Shown in pieces: positions 56,672 to 64,000 of a stretch of 64,000 nucleotides of DNA. The stretch comes from Campylobacter sp. RM16187. Its GTDB lineage: Bacteria > Campylobacterota > Campylobacteria > Campylobacterales > Campylobacteraceae. The translations under genes and the position numbers were made by a program. The stretch is from positions 1 through 64,000 of the forward strand of contig NZ_CP012549.1 of assembly GCF_025319965.1 (NCBI RefSeq), given 5' to 3'. Numbering within the stretch: position 1 is the stretch's first letter; each line of letters begins with the position of its first letter. Under the pieces are notes generated by a model that saw nothing but the letters and a program-made list of their open reading frames with translations, did not search any database and was not told the DNA's origin.

Positions 56672-58267
56672 TTGAGAGCGATATTTTTAAAAGAGATCAG
56701 TAGGCTTGGGCTCTTCTTTGGATTTTTGGCTTTGGTTTTGGCTATCTTTTTTGCTTGGTTTAGCTTTGATATTAACTATAAATTTGGCGCTATCCATCCA
56801 GAATCAGTCATCTGGTACGGCTATGTGTTTTTTGATAACGAGCCTGAATTCGCGACCTTTGCAGCGATCTTGGCAAGCTTTATCTGTGTGGCTTTAGCGC
56901 AGTTTTTGCCGCAGCGAAACCGCATAAAATGCCTGCTTCATCTACCTGCCTCAAGCTTTAAAATTTTGCTTTGGCACTATCTTTTTGCGGCTATATTTTT
57001 TGCGATTATTTGGGCTGTTTTTGGGGCTTGGCTTGTGTTTTTGGCAAGCAAATTTTATCCTGTAGTCATCACAAAAGAGATTTTTATAAACTGGTGCTAT
57101 TTTTGTTTAAGCGGAGCGGTTTTTTATATCTTTACAAGCTCGGTTTTGATAGACAAAAGAAGCCTTAGAGCTGCTATCTCAAGCGTGATTTTTGTCGTAG
57201 TTTGCTTTGCGCTTGTGTTTTACGTTAAGAGCTTTGCCCTACTTCTTGTTTTGCTTTTGGTCTCTATCTTGCTTGGATTTAACGCGCTCATCTCACACAA
57301 AGAAACTTCGATAAATTTAGCCTTTTTGTTAGCCATTTACGCTGGAATTTTAGCGGTGGCAGGAGTTGGCGGATATAAATTTTACGAGCAAAAATTCGCA
57401 AACAAATCCGAGAGATATTATATATTTTACTCGCCAAGCCTTAAGGAATTTGTATTTCAGGAGAATTTGGGCGGGCATTATTTTGCTTACAGAAGCGCTA
57501 GCGGCAGAGTTTTTAAAAACGAAACAGAGTATAAAAATGAGCTTGCCTTTAACTACTATATGGATTTAAAGCAGCAAGGCAAAATGCCCGTAAAGATCGG
57601 TGATGAGGTCTTTGACGAGGCGGCTATAAGGCAGGCTAGGATGTCGATAACCTATGCGCCAAAGGATGCCACGCCGCCTAAAATTCCTTTCTATCCGCTC
57701 TTTAATCCCGATCCGAAAATTTCAGCCATACCTTTTAGCGAAGATATGATCTATCTTGACGCGGATAAATTTCGTGTTTTTCATCATGACGGCGATGAGG
57801 AGGGCGAATTTAGCCAAATTTTAAATAAAGAGGCTAAAAATTTGGGTGTGAAATTCCCGATTAAAGCTGTCTTTGGAAGATTTACAAACTTAAAGCCGTT
57901 TGATGCGGGGCTGTTTTTTAAAGATAGTGCAGGAGAGTTTTTTAATGTGAGAATTTATGATGATAAAGTAAGTTTTGAAGCAGTTAAGAGCCTTAAAAAT
58001 TTTCATTATCTACATATAAACGAGAGTAAAAATAGCGAGTTTTTAGGGCTTGGCTTTAATGAGGGCAAAATTTATCTATTTAGCAAAAATTACGAGCTAA
58101 AAGAGCTTGATACGGCGAAATTTGACCCAGTTACAATGCGCCTTAGAGTGAGTTTTGATCCTAAGTATTTGCAGGTTAGATTTGATGATGGCAAGGATTA
58201 TCGAGCGTATGTTTTTGATAAAGATAGCTTTGAGAAAATCGGTGAAATCAATCTAAAAGCAAAGTAA
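56672..58267 (+). CDS. ABC transporter permease with a large soluble C-terminal part
   Basis: Partner of the preceding ATPase. Six to seven transmembrane helices occupy about residues 10-240 (from RLGLFFGFLALVLAIFFAWF); the remaining 290 residues form a non-membrane, beta-rich region of unknown family, probably periplasmic. It starts with TTG at 56672; the ribosome site is a run of six G (56661-56666) beginning in the ATPase stop codon. Cargo unknown. Confidence 0.75.
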   Translation: MRAIFLKEISRLGLFFGFLALVLAIFFAWFSFDINYKFGAIHPESVIWYGYVFFDNEPEFATFAAILASFICVALAQFLPQRNRIKCLLHLPASSFKILLWHYLFAAIFFAIIWAVFGAWLVFLASKFYPVVITKEIFINWCYFCLSGAVFYIFTSSVLIDKRSLRAAISSVIFVVVCFALVFYVKSFALLLVLLLVSILLGFNALISHKETSINLAFLLAIYAGILAVAGVGGYKFYEQKFANKSERYYIFYSPSLKEFVFQENLGGHYFAYRSASGRVFKNETEYKNELAFNYYMDLKQQGKMPVKIGDEVFDEAAIRQARMSITYAPKDATPPKIPFYPLFNPDPKISAIPFSEDMIYLDADKFRVFHHDGDEEGEFSQILNKEAKNLGVKFPIKAVFGRFTNLKPFDAGLFFKDSAGEFFNVRIYDDKVSFEAVKSLKNFHYLHINESKNSEFLGLGFNEGKIYLFSKNYELKELDTAKFDPVTMRLRVSFDPKYLQVRFDDGKDYRAYVFDKDSFEKIGEINLKAK

Positions 58268-58327
58268 AATAGTTACCAAATTTAGCTAAAATTTAAGTAG
58301 CCAAAACTTTTATCTAAGGAGATGATT

Positions 58328-58795
58328 ATGAAAAATTTTAGTCTTGCTCTTTGCTCTATCTTGCTTGCATTTGGCTCTTTAAACGCTCATCCGCTCGTGC
58401 CTGAAGCAGATAGAAGCGTTCAAGTGTATAAAAAAGATGCGCTCGTGCCTTGGAACCGCGAAAACGCAGGCGGTGGCGTAGGTCCTTTGCTCGGAGATTT
58501 TGCGTATAATCGCCATCAAACCACCGATCAAGACGCCTTTAGAGAGATCGGTTGGCTAACCTTGCCAAAGGGTGCTTCCATCGGGCTTCATAAGCACATC
58601 GATAACGAGGATGTTTATATCATCATTTCAGGCAAAGGCGTCTTTACCGACTCTCACGGCAAGCAGACTGAAGTGGGTCCCGGTGATGTGACTATCGCTC
58701 GTCCGGGGCAATCTCACGGTCTAGCAAACACGGGCGAAGAGCCGTTAGTTTTTATAAATGTAGTTGCAAAAACTCAAATTTTAGATAAAAAATAA
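58328..58795 (+). CDS. Secreted cupin-domain protein
   Basis: A signal peptide (MKNFSLALCSILLAFGSLNA) precedes a single cupin. Motif 1 is GLHKHIDNEDVYIIISGKG and motif 2 is PGQSHGLANTGEEPLVFIN; the His and Glu residues for metal binding are present. The ATG at 58328 is spaced correctly from AAGGAG; the ATG at 58322 is too close. Substrate unknown. It stands alone. Confidence 0.8.
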   Translation: MKNFSLALCSILLAFGSLNAHPLVPEADRSVQVYKKDALVPWNRENAGGGVGPLLGDFAYNRHQTTDQDAFREIGWLTLPKGASIGLHKHIDNEDVYIIISGKGVFTDSHGKQTEVGPGDVTIARPGQSHGLANTGEEPLVFINVVAKTQILDKK

Positions 58796-58803
58796 AATTT
58801 TTA

Positions 58804-58832
58804 GAGCAAGCTTGCTAAAATTTGGCTTGCTC
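58804..58832 (+). terminator. Hairpin after the cupin gene
   Basis: GAGCAAGC (58804-58811) pairs with GCTTGCTC (58825-58832) across 13 bases. The following T run is poor (CTTTTCTTGTTTT), so termination is only likely. Confidence 0.5.
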
Positions 58833-58915
58833 TTGCCCGCTTTTCTTGTTTTAGCCCGCTGCGGTTATTAAGTGAAATTTTGATAAAATCGGCGAAAATC
58901 ACTTAAAGGTAAGCC

Positions 58916-59671
58916 GTGAATAAATTTGCCAAACGTATAATCCCATGCCTTGATGTTAAAGATGGTCGCGTCGTAAAGGGCGTAAATTTCGTAGATTTAG
59001 TGGATGCCGGAGATCCTGTTGAGATCGCCAAAAGATACAACGAAGAGGGCGCTGATGAGCTTACTTTCCTTGATATTACCGCAACTCATCTTAGGCGAGA
59101 TACGATCGTGGATGTTGTGGAGAAAGTTGCTCGCGAGCTATTTATCCCGCTAACCGTGGGCGGTGGTATCAAAACGCTTGACGATATTTCACGGCTTTTA
59201 AACGTAGGGTGCGACAAGATCAGCCTAAACTCAGCAGCCATTCACAATCCAAATTTGATAGACGAAGCGGCAAATAAATTCGGCTCTCAGTGTGTCGTGG
59301 TAGCGATTGACGCTAAGAGCTTTGAGAGCGGCTATCATGTGTTTATAAACGGCGGCAGGATAGATACGGGCAAGGATGCCTTTGCTTGGGCGAAAGAGGT
59401 TCAAGAGCGCGGCGCGGGCGAGATACTGCTAACTTCTATGGACAGAGACGGCACTAAAAACGGCTACGACCTTGATATCACGCGCATGTTTAGTAAGCTT
59501 AATATCCCTGTTATCGCAAGTGGAGGTGCTGGCAATATGGAGCATATTAAAGAGGCGTTTTTGGCGGGTGCTGATGCTTGTTTGGCTGCTTCTATCTTTC
59601 ACTTTAGAGAAGTTGAGATCAAAAAACTTAAAGAGTATCTGCGTGAAAACGGTATTGAGATTAGGCTTTGA
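58916..59671 (+). CDS. hisF: Imidazole glycerol phosphate synthase subunit HisF
   Basis: HisF is the cyclase half of the enzyme that makes imidazole glycerol phosphate in histidine synthesis; HisH supplies ammonia. The beta-alpha barrel has the catalytic Asp13 in [15 protein letters not shown] and the second Asp in VVAIDAKSF. Both phosphate sites (GGGIKTL and ASGGAGN) are present. Start is GTG at 58916 after AAAGGTAAG. It is separate from other his genes. Confidence 0.95.
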   Translation: MNKFAKRIIPCLDVKDGRVVKGVNFVDLVDAGDPVEIAKRYNEEGADELTFLDITATHLRRDTIVDVVEKVARELFIPLTVGGGIKTLDDISRLLNVGCDKISLNSAAIHNPNLIDEAANKFGSQCVVVAIDAKSFESGYHVFINGGRIDTGKDAFAWAKEVQERGAGEILLTSMDRDGTKNGYDLDITRMFSKLNIPVIASGGAGNMEHIKEAFLAGADACLAASIFHFREVEIKKLKEYLRENGIEIRL

Positions 59672-59750
59672 GAGTTAAATTTATGCTTTGTTTTGAACTT
59701 TGTTTCCTGAAAATTAAATTTAACGGCTGTGAATTTTTGGAGATTAGAGC

Positions 59751-60317
59751 GTGATAATCTCTGCCGGTCGTAATGAAATTTTTGATTTCGCTCTGCCGAT
59801 GGGAGTAGGGCTTGTGGACATGAGTATAAATTTGACGAAATTTTTATGTGAAAATAGAGCAAATTTGCCTGATGAAATTATATTTATAGGTTCGGCAGGA
59901 CTTTATAAAAGCGGAGAAATTTTTGAAATTTATGAGAGCAAAATAGCTGGAAATATCGAAATTTCAAGTTTAGAAAATAAAAGTTACACTCCGTGTGAAA
60001 CTCAAATTTCATCAGTACAAATCTGTGACAAAAATTTAAATGCCAAAGTTCCACGTGAAACTATCCAAGTAAATTCATCAAATTTTATCACGACCGATGA
60101 AAATTTGGCATACAAGCTTGCAGAGCTTGGCTATACTTTGGAAAATATGGAATTTTTTGCAGTGTTAAAAGTGGCTAAGAAATTTAAAATTCCAGCTCGA
60201 GGGTTATTTGTCGCAACAAATTTTTGCGACCAAAACGCGCATGAAGACTTTATAAAAAATCATCAGAAGGCCAAAGAGAAACTTATAAATTCACTTAAAG
60301 AGAGAAAATTGATATGA
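59751..60317 (+). CDS. Nucleoside phosphorylase-like protein
   Basis: A 188-residue protein whose ending ([20 protein letters not shown], then [20 protein letters not shown]) follows the phosphorylase/MTAN superfamily, including the ME motif that binds the nucleoside ribose. The glycine-rich start is degenerate and the protein is shorter than most family members (about 230). It could be a purine nucleoside phosphorylase or futalosine hydrolase-like enzyme. GTG start; its stop overlaps rlmN. Confidence 0.55.
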   Translation: MIISAGRNEIFDFALPMGVGLVDMSINLTKFLCENRANLPDEIIFIGSAGLYKSGEIFEIYESKIAGNIEISSLENKSYTPCETQISSVQICDKNLNAKVPRETIQVNSSNFITTDENLAYKLAELGYTLENMEFFAVLKVAKKFKIPARGLFVATNFCDQNAHEDFIKNHQKAKEKLINSLKERKLI

Positions 60318-61375
60318 GAAATTTGCTTGATTATACGCTTGAGGAGCTTGAGAGTGAGCTAAGCCCAAAATTTCGTGCCAAGCAAATTTACGAATGGGTT
60401 TATAAGAAAGGCGCAGATAGCTTTGATGAGATGTTAAATTTGCCAAAGGCTATGCGAGAACAGCTTGCACAGGAGTTTTACTTCGATCCGTTAAGTTGTG
60501 TGAAAGCCGAGCAGAGCAGTGACGGCTCGATCAAGTATCTTTTTGAGCTTAAAGACGGCTCGCGTATAGAGAGTGTTTTGCTACCGATGAAAGAAGAACA
60601 GACTCACGAAGACGGCAAAATTTCGCGCCATGCTCGATACACCATCTGTGTAAGTTCGCAGGTAGGCTGTCGCATGGGCTGTTCGTTTTGTCTTACTGCC
60701 AAAGGAGGACTAAAGCGAAATTTAACTCCGGGCGAGATCGTGGGGCAAATTTTATGGATAAAAAAGGCTAATAATATCCCTTATGAGAGGCGTATAAATA
60801 TCGTTTATATGGGCATGGGCGAGCCGCTTGATAACTTAAATAACGTCTCAAAAGCGATTAAAATTCTTATGGAAAACGACGGACTTGCTATCGGTGCTAG
60901 AAGGCAGACTGTGTCCACTAGCGGGCTTGGTTCTCAGATAAAAAAGCTCGGAGAGATGGATCTGGGAGTGCTGCTTGCGATTTCACTTCATGCTGTTACT
61001 GACGAGCTTCGCACAAAGCTCATGCCGATAAACAAGGCTTATAATATTGAATCCGTAATGCAAGCAGTCAAGGAATTCCCCATCGATATGAGGAAGCGAG
61101 TGATGTTTGAGTATCTTGTCATCAAAGATATGAATGATAGTATAAAAGACGCAAAAAAGCTTGTGAAGCTGCTTCACGGCATCAAAGCAAAAGTAAATCT
61201 TATCTATTTTAATCCTCACGAAGGAAGCGAATACGGACGACCCGAGCTTGAAGATATGCTTAAATTTCAGGAATATCTGCGCGATCATGGTGTGACCTGT
61301 ACGATTCGTCAAAGCAAAGGGCTTGATATCTCGGCGGCTTGCGGACAGCTCAAACAAAGAAGCGAGAGCAAATGA
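60314..61375 (+). CDS. rlmN: Dual-specificity 23S rRNA/tRNA methyltransferase RlmN
   Basis: RlmN methylates C2 of A2503 in 23S rRNA and A37 in tRNA by radical SAM chemistry. The cluster motif GCRMGCSFC has Cys119, Cys123 and Cys126; the essential Cys near the end is in [18 protein letters not shown] is the SAM-binding motif. Length 353 aa is normal. It overlaps the preceding gene by four bases and is followed by a tiny overlapping gene. Confidence 0.96.
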   Translation: MRNLLDYTLEELESELSPKFRAKQIYEWVYKKGADSFDEMLNLPKAMREQLAQEFYFDPLSCVKAEQSSDGSIKYLFELKDGSRIESVLLPMKEEQTHEDGKISRHARYTICVSSQVGCRMGCSFCLTAKGGLKRNLTPGEIVGQILWIKKANNIPYERRINIVYMGMGEPLDNLNNVSKAIKILMENDGLAIGARRQTVSTSGLGSQIKKLGEMDLGVLLAISLHAVTDELRTKLMPINKAYNIESVMQAVKEFPIDMRKRVMFEYLVIKDMNDSIKDAKKLVKLLHGIKAKVNLIYFNPHEGSEYGRPELEDMLKFQEYLRDHGVTCTIRQSKGLDISAACGQLKQRSESK

Positions 61376-61476
61376 GCCTGCTTGATATCTCGCAAATCAT
61401 CTTTATATCTATTGTGGTGATCGCGGGGCTCGCATTAGTTATAAAAGTTGCAATTTTTGATAAGGATGAAAGATAA
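61372..61476 (+). CDS. Tiny single-helix membrane peptide overlapping rlmN
   Basis: Thirty-four codons: [20 protein letters not shown] as the start of one transmembrane helix, then a short charged end [10 protein letters not shown]. The ATG overlaps the rlmN stop (ATGA) and so can be translated by coupling. It is too short to assign; the clean hydrophobic helix and coupling make it a credible gene. Confidence 0.5.
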   Translation: MSLLDISQIIFISIVVIAGLALVIKVAIFDKDER

Positions 61477-61552
61477 AACTAACTTATTTATTTGTTAGCT
61501 TAAATTTGTTTGTATTTACCTCTTTTTTATCTGTTTTTTAGCTTTTAACTTC

Positions 61553-61655
61553 AACTAACTTTATTTACTAACAAGCTAAAATATTTTCATTTTATATATT
61601 TAAGTTTTTAAAAATTTTGCTAACGTTTTTGTGTTGTTAGCTTGTTAAGTTAGTT
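61553..61655. repeat. Inverted repeat before the end of the RluA-family gene
   Basis: AACTAACTT (61553-61561) and TAACAAGCTAA (61569-61579) are matched in reverse by TTAGCTTGTTA (61637-61647) and AAGTTAGTT (61647-61655). Another CTAAC/GTTAG pair lies at 61482-61501. The rest of the 168-base gap is AT-rich with no gene. It may act as a terminator for the minus-strand gene. Confidence 0.45.
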
Positions 61656-62565
61656 CAAATTTCTCTTTTGCAAATTTATAAAATTCGGTTTTTGCGTCAA
61701 ATTTTGACTTAATATGATAGTTTTTGCCGTCTAATTCAAATAAAATTTCATCCGAATGAAGCAAAAGTCTGCTCGCGCCGGTTAAATTTATCCTGTCTAT
61801 TTCGCTCATCTCTTTGTCTAAAATTTTGATTATCTGCTCTCGATCTAATCCATAAAGTGGTTCGCCTAAAATTTTGTGTTCTACGTGAAACAAATGTAAG
61901 CGAATTTGATGTTGCCTTCCTGTAAGCGGAACGGCTCGAACAAAGGTTGCATCTATGTCGGCAAAATACTCTATCGGTGAAATTTTAGTAACTGCATCCT
62001 TGCCGTCTTCACAAATTTGCATACGCATTTTTACATCGTCGTAGTTGTTTGCAAGATCCATTTTGGCTTCTATTGTCATGTCGTTTTTGATCTCGCCGCT
62101 TGTCATCGCGACGTAGCATTTTTTAACTTCTCTGCTTTCAAAAAGCTTTTTTAGTTTTATTTGAGAGGCTCTATTTTGTGCGACGACGATTAAGCCGCTC
62201 GTTTCAAAATCCAAGCGATGTGCCACGCTTGCCTCTCGACCATATAGATGCCAAATTTCATCGTTTAGTGAGTATTCGCAGTTTCTACCGTTTGGATGGC
62301 TTAAAACTCCACTTGGTTTATCAAAGACGGCAAACTGCTCGCATTCAAATATCGGCTCAAGTCCGCGCGGATTCGTTTCGTAGTCAATCAGACAAATTTC
62401 ACCGTTTAAAACAGCGTTTTTTTCATTCACCACAACACCATCGCAAAGAAGCCTTCCTCTATCTATAAGTCGCTGCGCTTCTCTCATCTTAAAGCCTGAA
62501 TTTATCAGTACTTCATAGGCTTTTTGGGAATCGGCAATGGTAATAAATTTATTTATATAAGGCAA
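61645..62565 (-). CDS. Pseudouridine synthase, RluA family
   Basis: An S4-like domain (residues 1-70) precedes the catalytic domain with the signature AHRLDFETSGLIVVAQN near residue 118, Asp being the nucleophile, and TGRQHQIRLHLFHVEHKILG near 215. It modifies uridines in rRNA or tRNA; the target is not evident. In Campylobacter a gene of this family precedes purB divergently, as here. Confidence 0.9.
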   Translation of the reverse strand: MPYINKFITIADSQKAYEVLINSGFKMREAQRLIDRGRLLCDGVVVNEKNAVLNGEICLIDYETNPRGLEPIFECEQFAVFDKPSGVLSHPNGRNCEYSLNDEIWHLYGREASVAHRLDFETSGLIVVAQNRASQIKLKKLFESREVKKCYVAMTSGEIKNDMTIEAKMDLANNYDDVKMRMQICEDGKDAVTKISPIEYFADIDATFVRAVPLTGRQHQIRLHLFHVEHKILGEPLYGLDREQIIKILDKEMSEIDRINLTGASRLLLHSDEILFELDGKNYHIKSKFDAKTEFYKFAKEKFELT

Positions 62566-62620
62566 TTTTTACTCGTTTTTGGATAAAATCTATCCTTTAT
62601 TATAACACAAAGGTGATTTT

Positions 62621-63952
62621 ATGGTAGAGAGATACTCGCGCAAGGAGATGGCTGAAAAATGGAGTATGCAAGCAAAGTATGACGCATGGCTTAAAGTTGA
62701 GATTGCTGTGGTTAAAGCGTGGAATAAGCTTGGATTTATCAGCGATGAAGACTGCAAAAAGATAGCAAATAACGCCAAATTTGACATCGCTCGCATAGAC
62801 GAGATAGAAAAGACGACCAAACATGACGTGATCGCGTTTTTAACGAGCGTGAGCGAAAGCCTTGGCGAGGAGAGCCGCTTCGTGCATTTTGGCATGACAA
62901 GCTCTGATTGTATCGATACCGCCGTTGCTTTGCAGATTAAAGAGAGTCTTGAACTTATCATAAAAGATGTTGAGAATTTGATGAGTGCTATTAAAAGACG
63001 CGCCTACGAGCACAAAGATACGCTTATGGTTGGTCGCAGCCACGGAATTCATGGCGAGCCGATAACTTTTGGGCTTGTGCTTGCGATCTGGTATGATGAG
63101 ATAAACCGCGCTTTAGAGCTGATTAAGAGCGCTAAAAAAGTGATAAGCTATGGCAAAATTTCTGGTGCGATGGGAAATTTTGCGCATGCACCTCTTGAGC
63201 TTGAAGAGCTAACTTGCGCTGAGTTGGGGCTTACTCCTGCGCCTGCGTCAAATCAAGTGATCCAGCGCGACCGCTACGCACACGTGATAAACGCTATCGC
63301 TATACTTGCGGCAAGCTGCGAGAAGATAGCCGTAGCAGTCCGCCACTATCAGCGCACGGAAGTTTATGAGTGCGAGGAGTACTTCAGCGCCGGACAAAAA
63401 GGCTCGAGCGCGATGCCTCATAAGCGGAACCCGGTTCTAAGCGAAAATATCACAGGTCTTTGCCGTGTGCTTCGCTCGTATGTAACGCCTATGCTTGAAA
63501 ACGTAGCGCTTTGGCATGAGCGCGATATCAGCCATAGTTCAGTCGAGAGATTTGTGCTGCCTGATGCATTTGTGACGGCTGATTTTATGCTGGTTCGCCT
63601 TAGTAATTTGATAGAAAATTTAGTCGTTTATCCTGAAAATATGATGAAAAATTTAAACCTTACGGGTGGGCTTGTATTTTCTCAGCGTGTGCTTTTGGAG
63701 CTTCCAAAACGTGGAATTTCTCGTGAGGATGCATATAAGATCGTACAAAGAAACGCGATGAAAGTTTGGGCTGATCTTCAGGAGGGTAAGCAGGCTATAA
63801 ATGAAAAAGGTGAGAGCCTGTATCTTCAAAATTTACTAAACGATGAGGATCTAAACAAAGCACTTAGCGAAAAAGAGATAAGAGAGTGTTTTGAGTATAG
63901 CTACTATACGAAAAATGTCGATGGAATTTTTAAAAGAGTATTTGATAAGTAA
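62621..63952 (+). CDS. purB: Adenylosuccinate lyase
   Basis: PurB cleaves SAICAR and adenylosuccinate in purine synthesis. It shows [20 protein letters not shown], with catalytic His, and the signature [20 protein letters not shown] near residue 260, whose Ser is catalytic. Length 443 aa is normal. AAAGGTGATTTT precedes the ATG. nrdA begins 31 bases after its stop. Confidence 0.96.
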   Translation: MVERYSRKEMAEKWSMQAKYDAWLKVEIAVVKAWNKLGFISDEDCKKIANNAKFDIARIDEIEKTTKHDVIAFLTSVSESLGEESRFVHFGMTSSDCIDTAVALQIKESLELIIKDVENLMSAIKRRAYEHKDTLMVGRSHGIHGEPITFGLVLAIWYDEINRALELIKSAKKVISYGKISGAMGNFAHAPLELEELTCAELGLTPAPASNQVIQRDRYAHVINAIAILAASCEKIAVAVRHYQRTEVYECEEYFSAGQKGSSAMPHKRNPVLSENITGLCRVLRSYVTPMLENVALWHERDISHSSVERFVLPDAFVTADFMLVRLSNLIENLVVYPENMMKNLNLTGGLVFSQRVLLELPKRGISREDAYKIVQRNAMKVWADLQEGKQAINEKGESLYLQNLLNDEDLNKALSEKEIRECFEYSYYTKNVDGIFKRVFDK

Positions 63953-63982
63953 AATTTGAGAAATAGAAATTTAAGGAATTAA

Positions 63983-64000
63983 GTGAAAGTCATAAAGCGT
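63983..64000 (+). CDS. nrdA: Start of class I ribonucleotide reductase alpha subunit (partial)
   Basis: Six codons (GTG start, VKVIKR) are visible before the window ends. AAGGAATTA lies upstream. Campylobacter genomes carry nrdA directly after purB, and NrdA proteins there begin MKVIKRDGR; the call rests on that and the six residues. Confidence 0.6.

Overview
The window reads as the start of an AT-rich Campylobacter chromosome, numbered from dnaA. Reasons: the dnaA-dnaN-gyrB opening; an S10-spc-alpha ribosomal operon with no rpmD (L30) and a zinc-ribbon S14; the rluA/purB/nrdA order at the right end; the rluB-kdsD-rnj-ksgA cluster; and proteins typical of Campylobacterota (RNase J with a long N-terminal extension, a short DAP-type MurE, a soluble TlpD-like chemoreceptor). 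I cannot name the species; a relative of the fetus or concisus groups rather than C. jejuni is inference only.

Layout. 1-8156: replication genes with a candidate oriC between dnaA and dnaN, then a degenerate GGDEF/EAL protein, queF with an unusual basic tail and an HD-domain protein. 8190-15552: the SRP RNA gene on the minus strand, an NrdG-type activase overlapping a 52-residue stand-alone piece that looks like the glycyl-radical C-terminus of NrdD, thiol peroxidase with a GCGCGCGH tail, a cyclase-family hydrolase, two transporters, rnhB and an AAA+ ATPase. 15729-29942: the S10-spc-alpha block from rpsJ to rplQ with secY, map, infA, rpmJ and rpoA, interrupted by a 304-base gap between rpsH and rplF that holds a terminator-like hairpin, and by a foldable leader before rpmJ. 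30119-38753: nfu, TPR protein, murE, panD, ybaB, PDZ protein, ispA, tkt, uppP, then a convergent chemoreceptor.

38907-45926 is the accessory part. Seven tRNA genes are interspersed with two patches of foreign DNA. The first (about 39230-41286) has a GC-rich, hairpin-rich block, a multiply broken gene and two small genes. The second (about 42046-45926) starts at the 3' end of tRNA-Ala and carries a frameshifted tyrosine integrase, an AlpA-like regulator, unknown small genes, four consecutive inverted repeats resembling an oriT, and the start of a MobC-like ribbon-helix-helix gene. It ends near a 9-base copy of the tRNA-Ala 3' end. No relaxase was seen, so I read it as a decayed mobilizable island.

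45937-64000: an ABC exporter; a zinc/cadmium efflux ATPase with its SmtB/CadC repressor and a clear operator-promoter; a DUF417 membrane protein; rluB-kdsD-rnj-ksgA; a two-gene ABC transporter; a secreted cupin; hisF; a phosphorylase-like gene; rlmN with a tiny overlapping membrane-peptide gene; an RluA-family synthase; purB; and the first six codons of nrdA. No rRNA genes, CRISPR arrays or insertion-sequence transposases were seen. No clearly new defence system was found. The best leads are the split NrdD-like polypeptide, the repeated AAGGAA palindromes by the S10 operon, the foldable leader before rpmJ and the oriT-like array.
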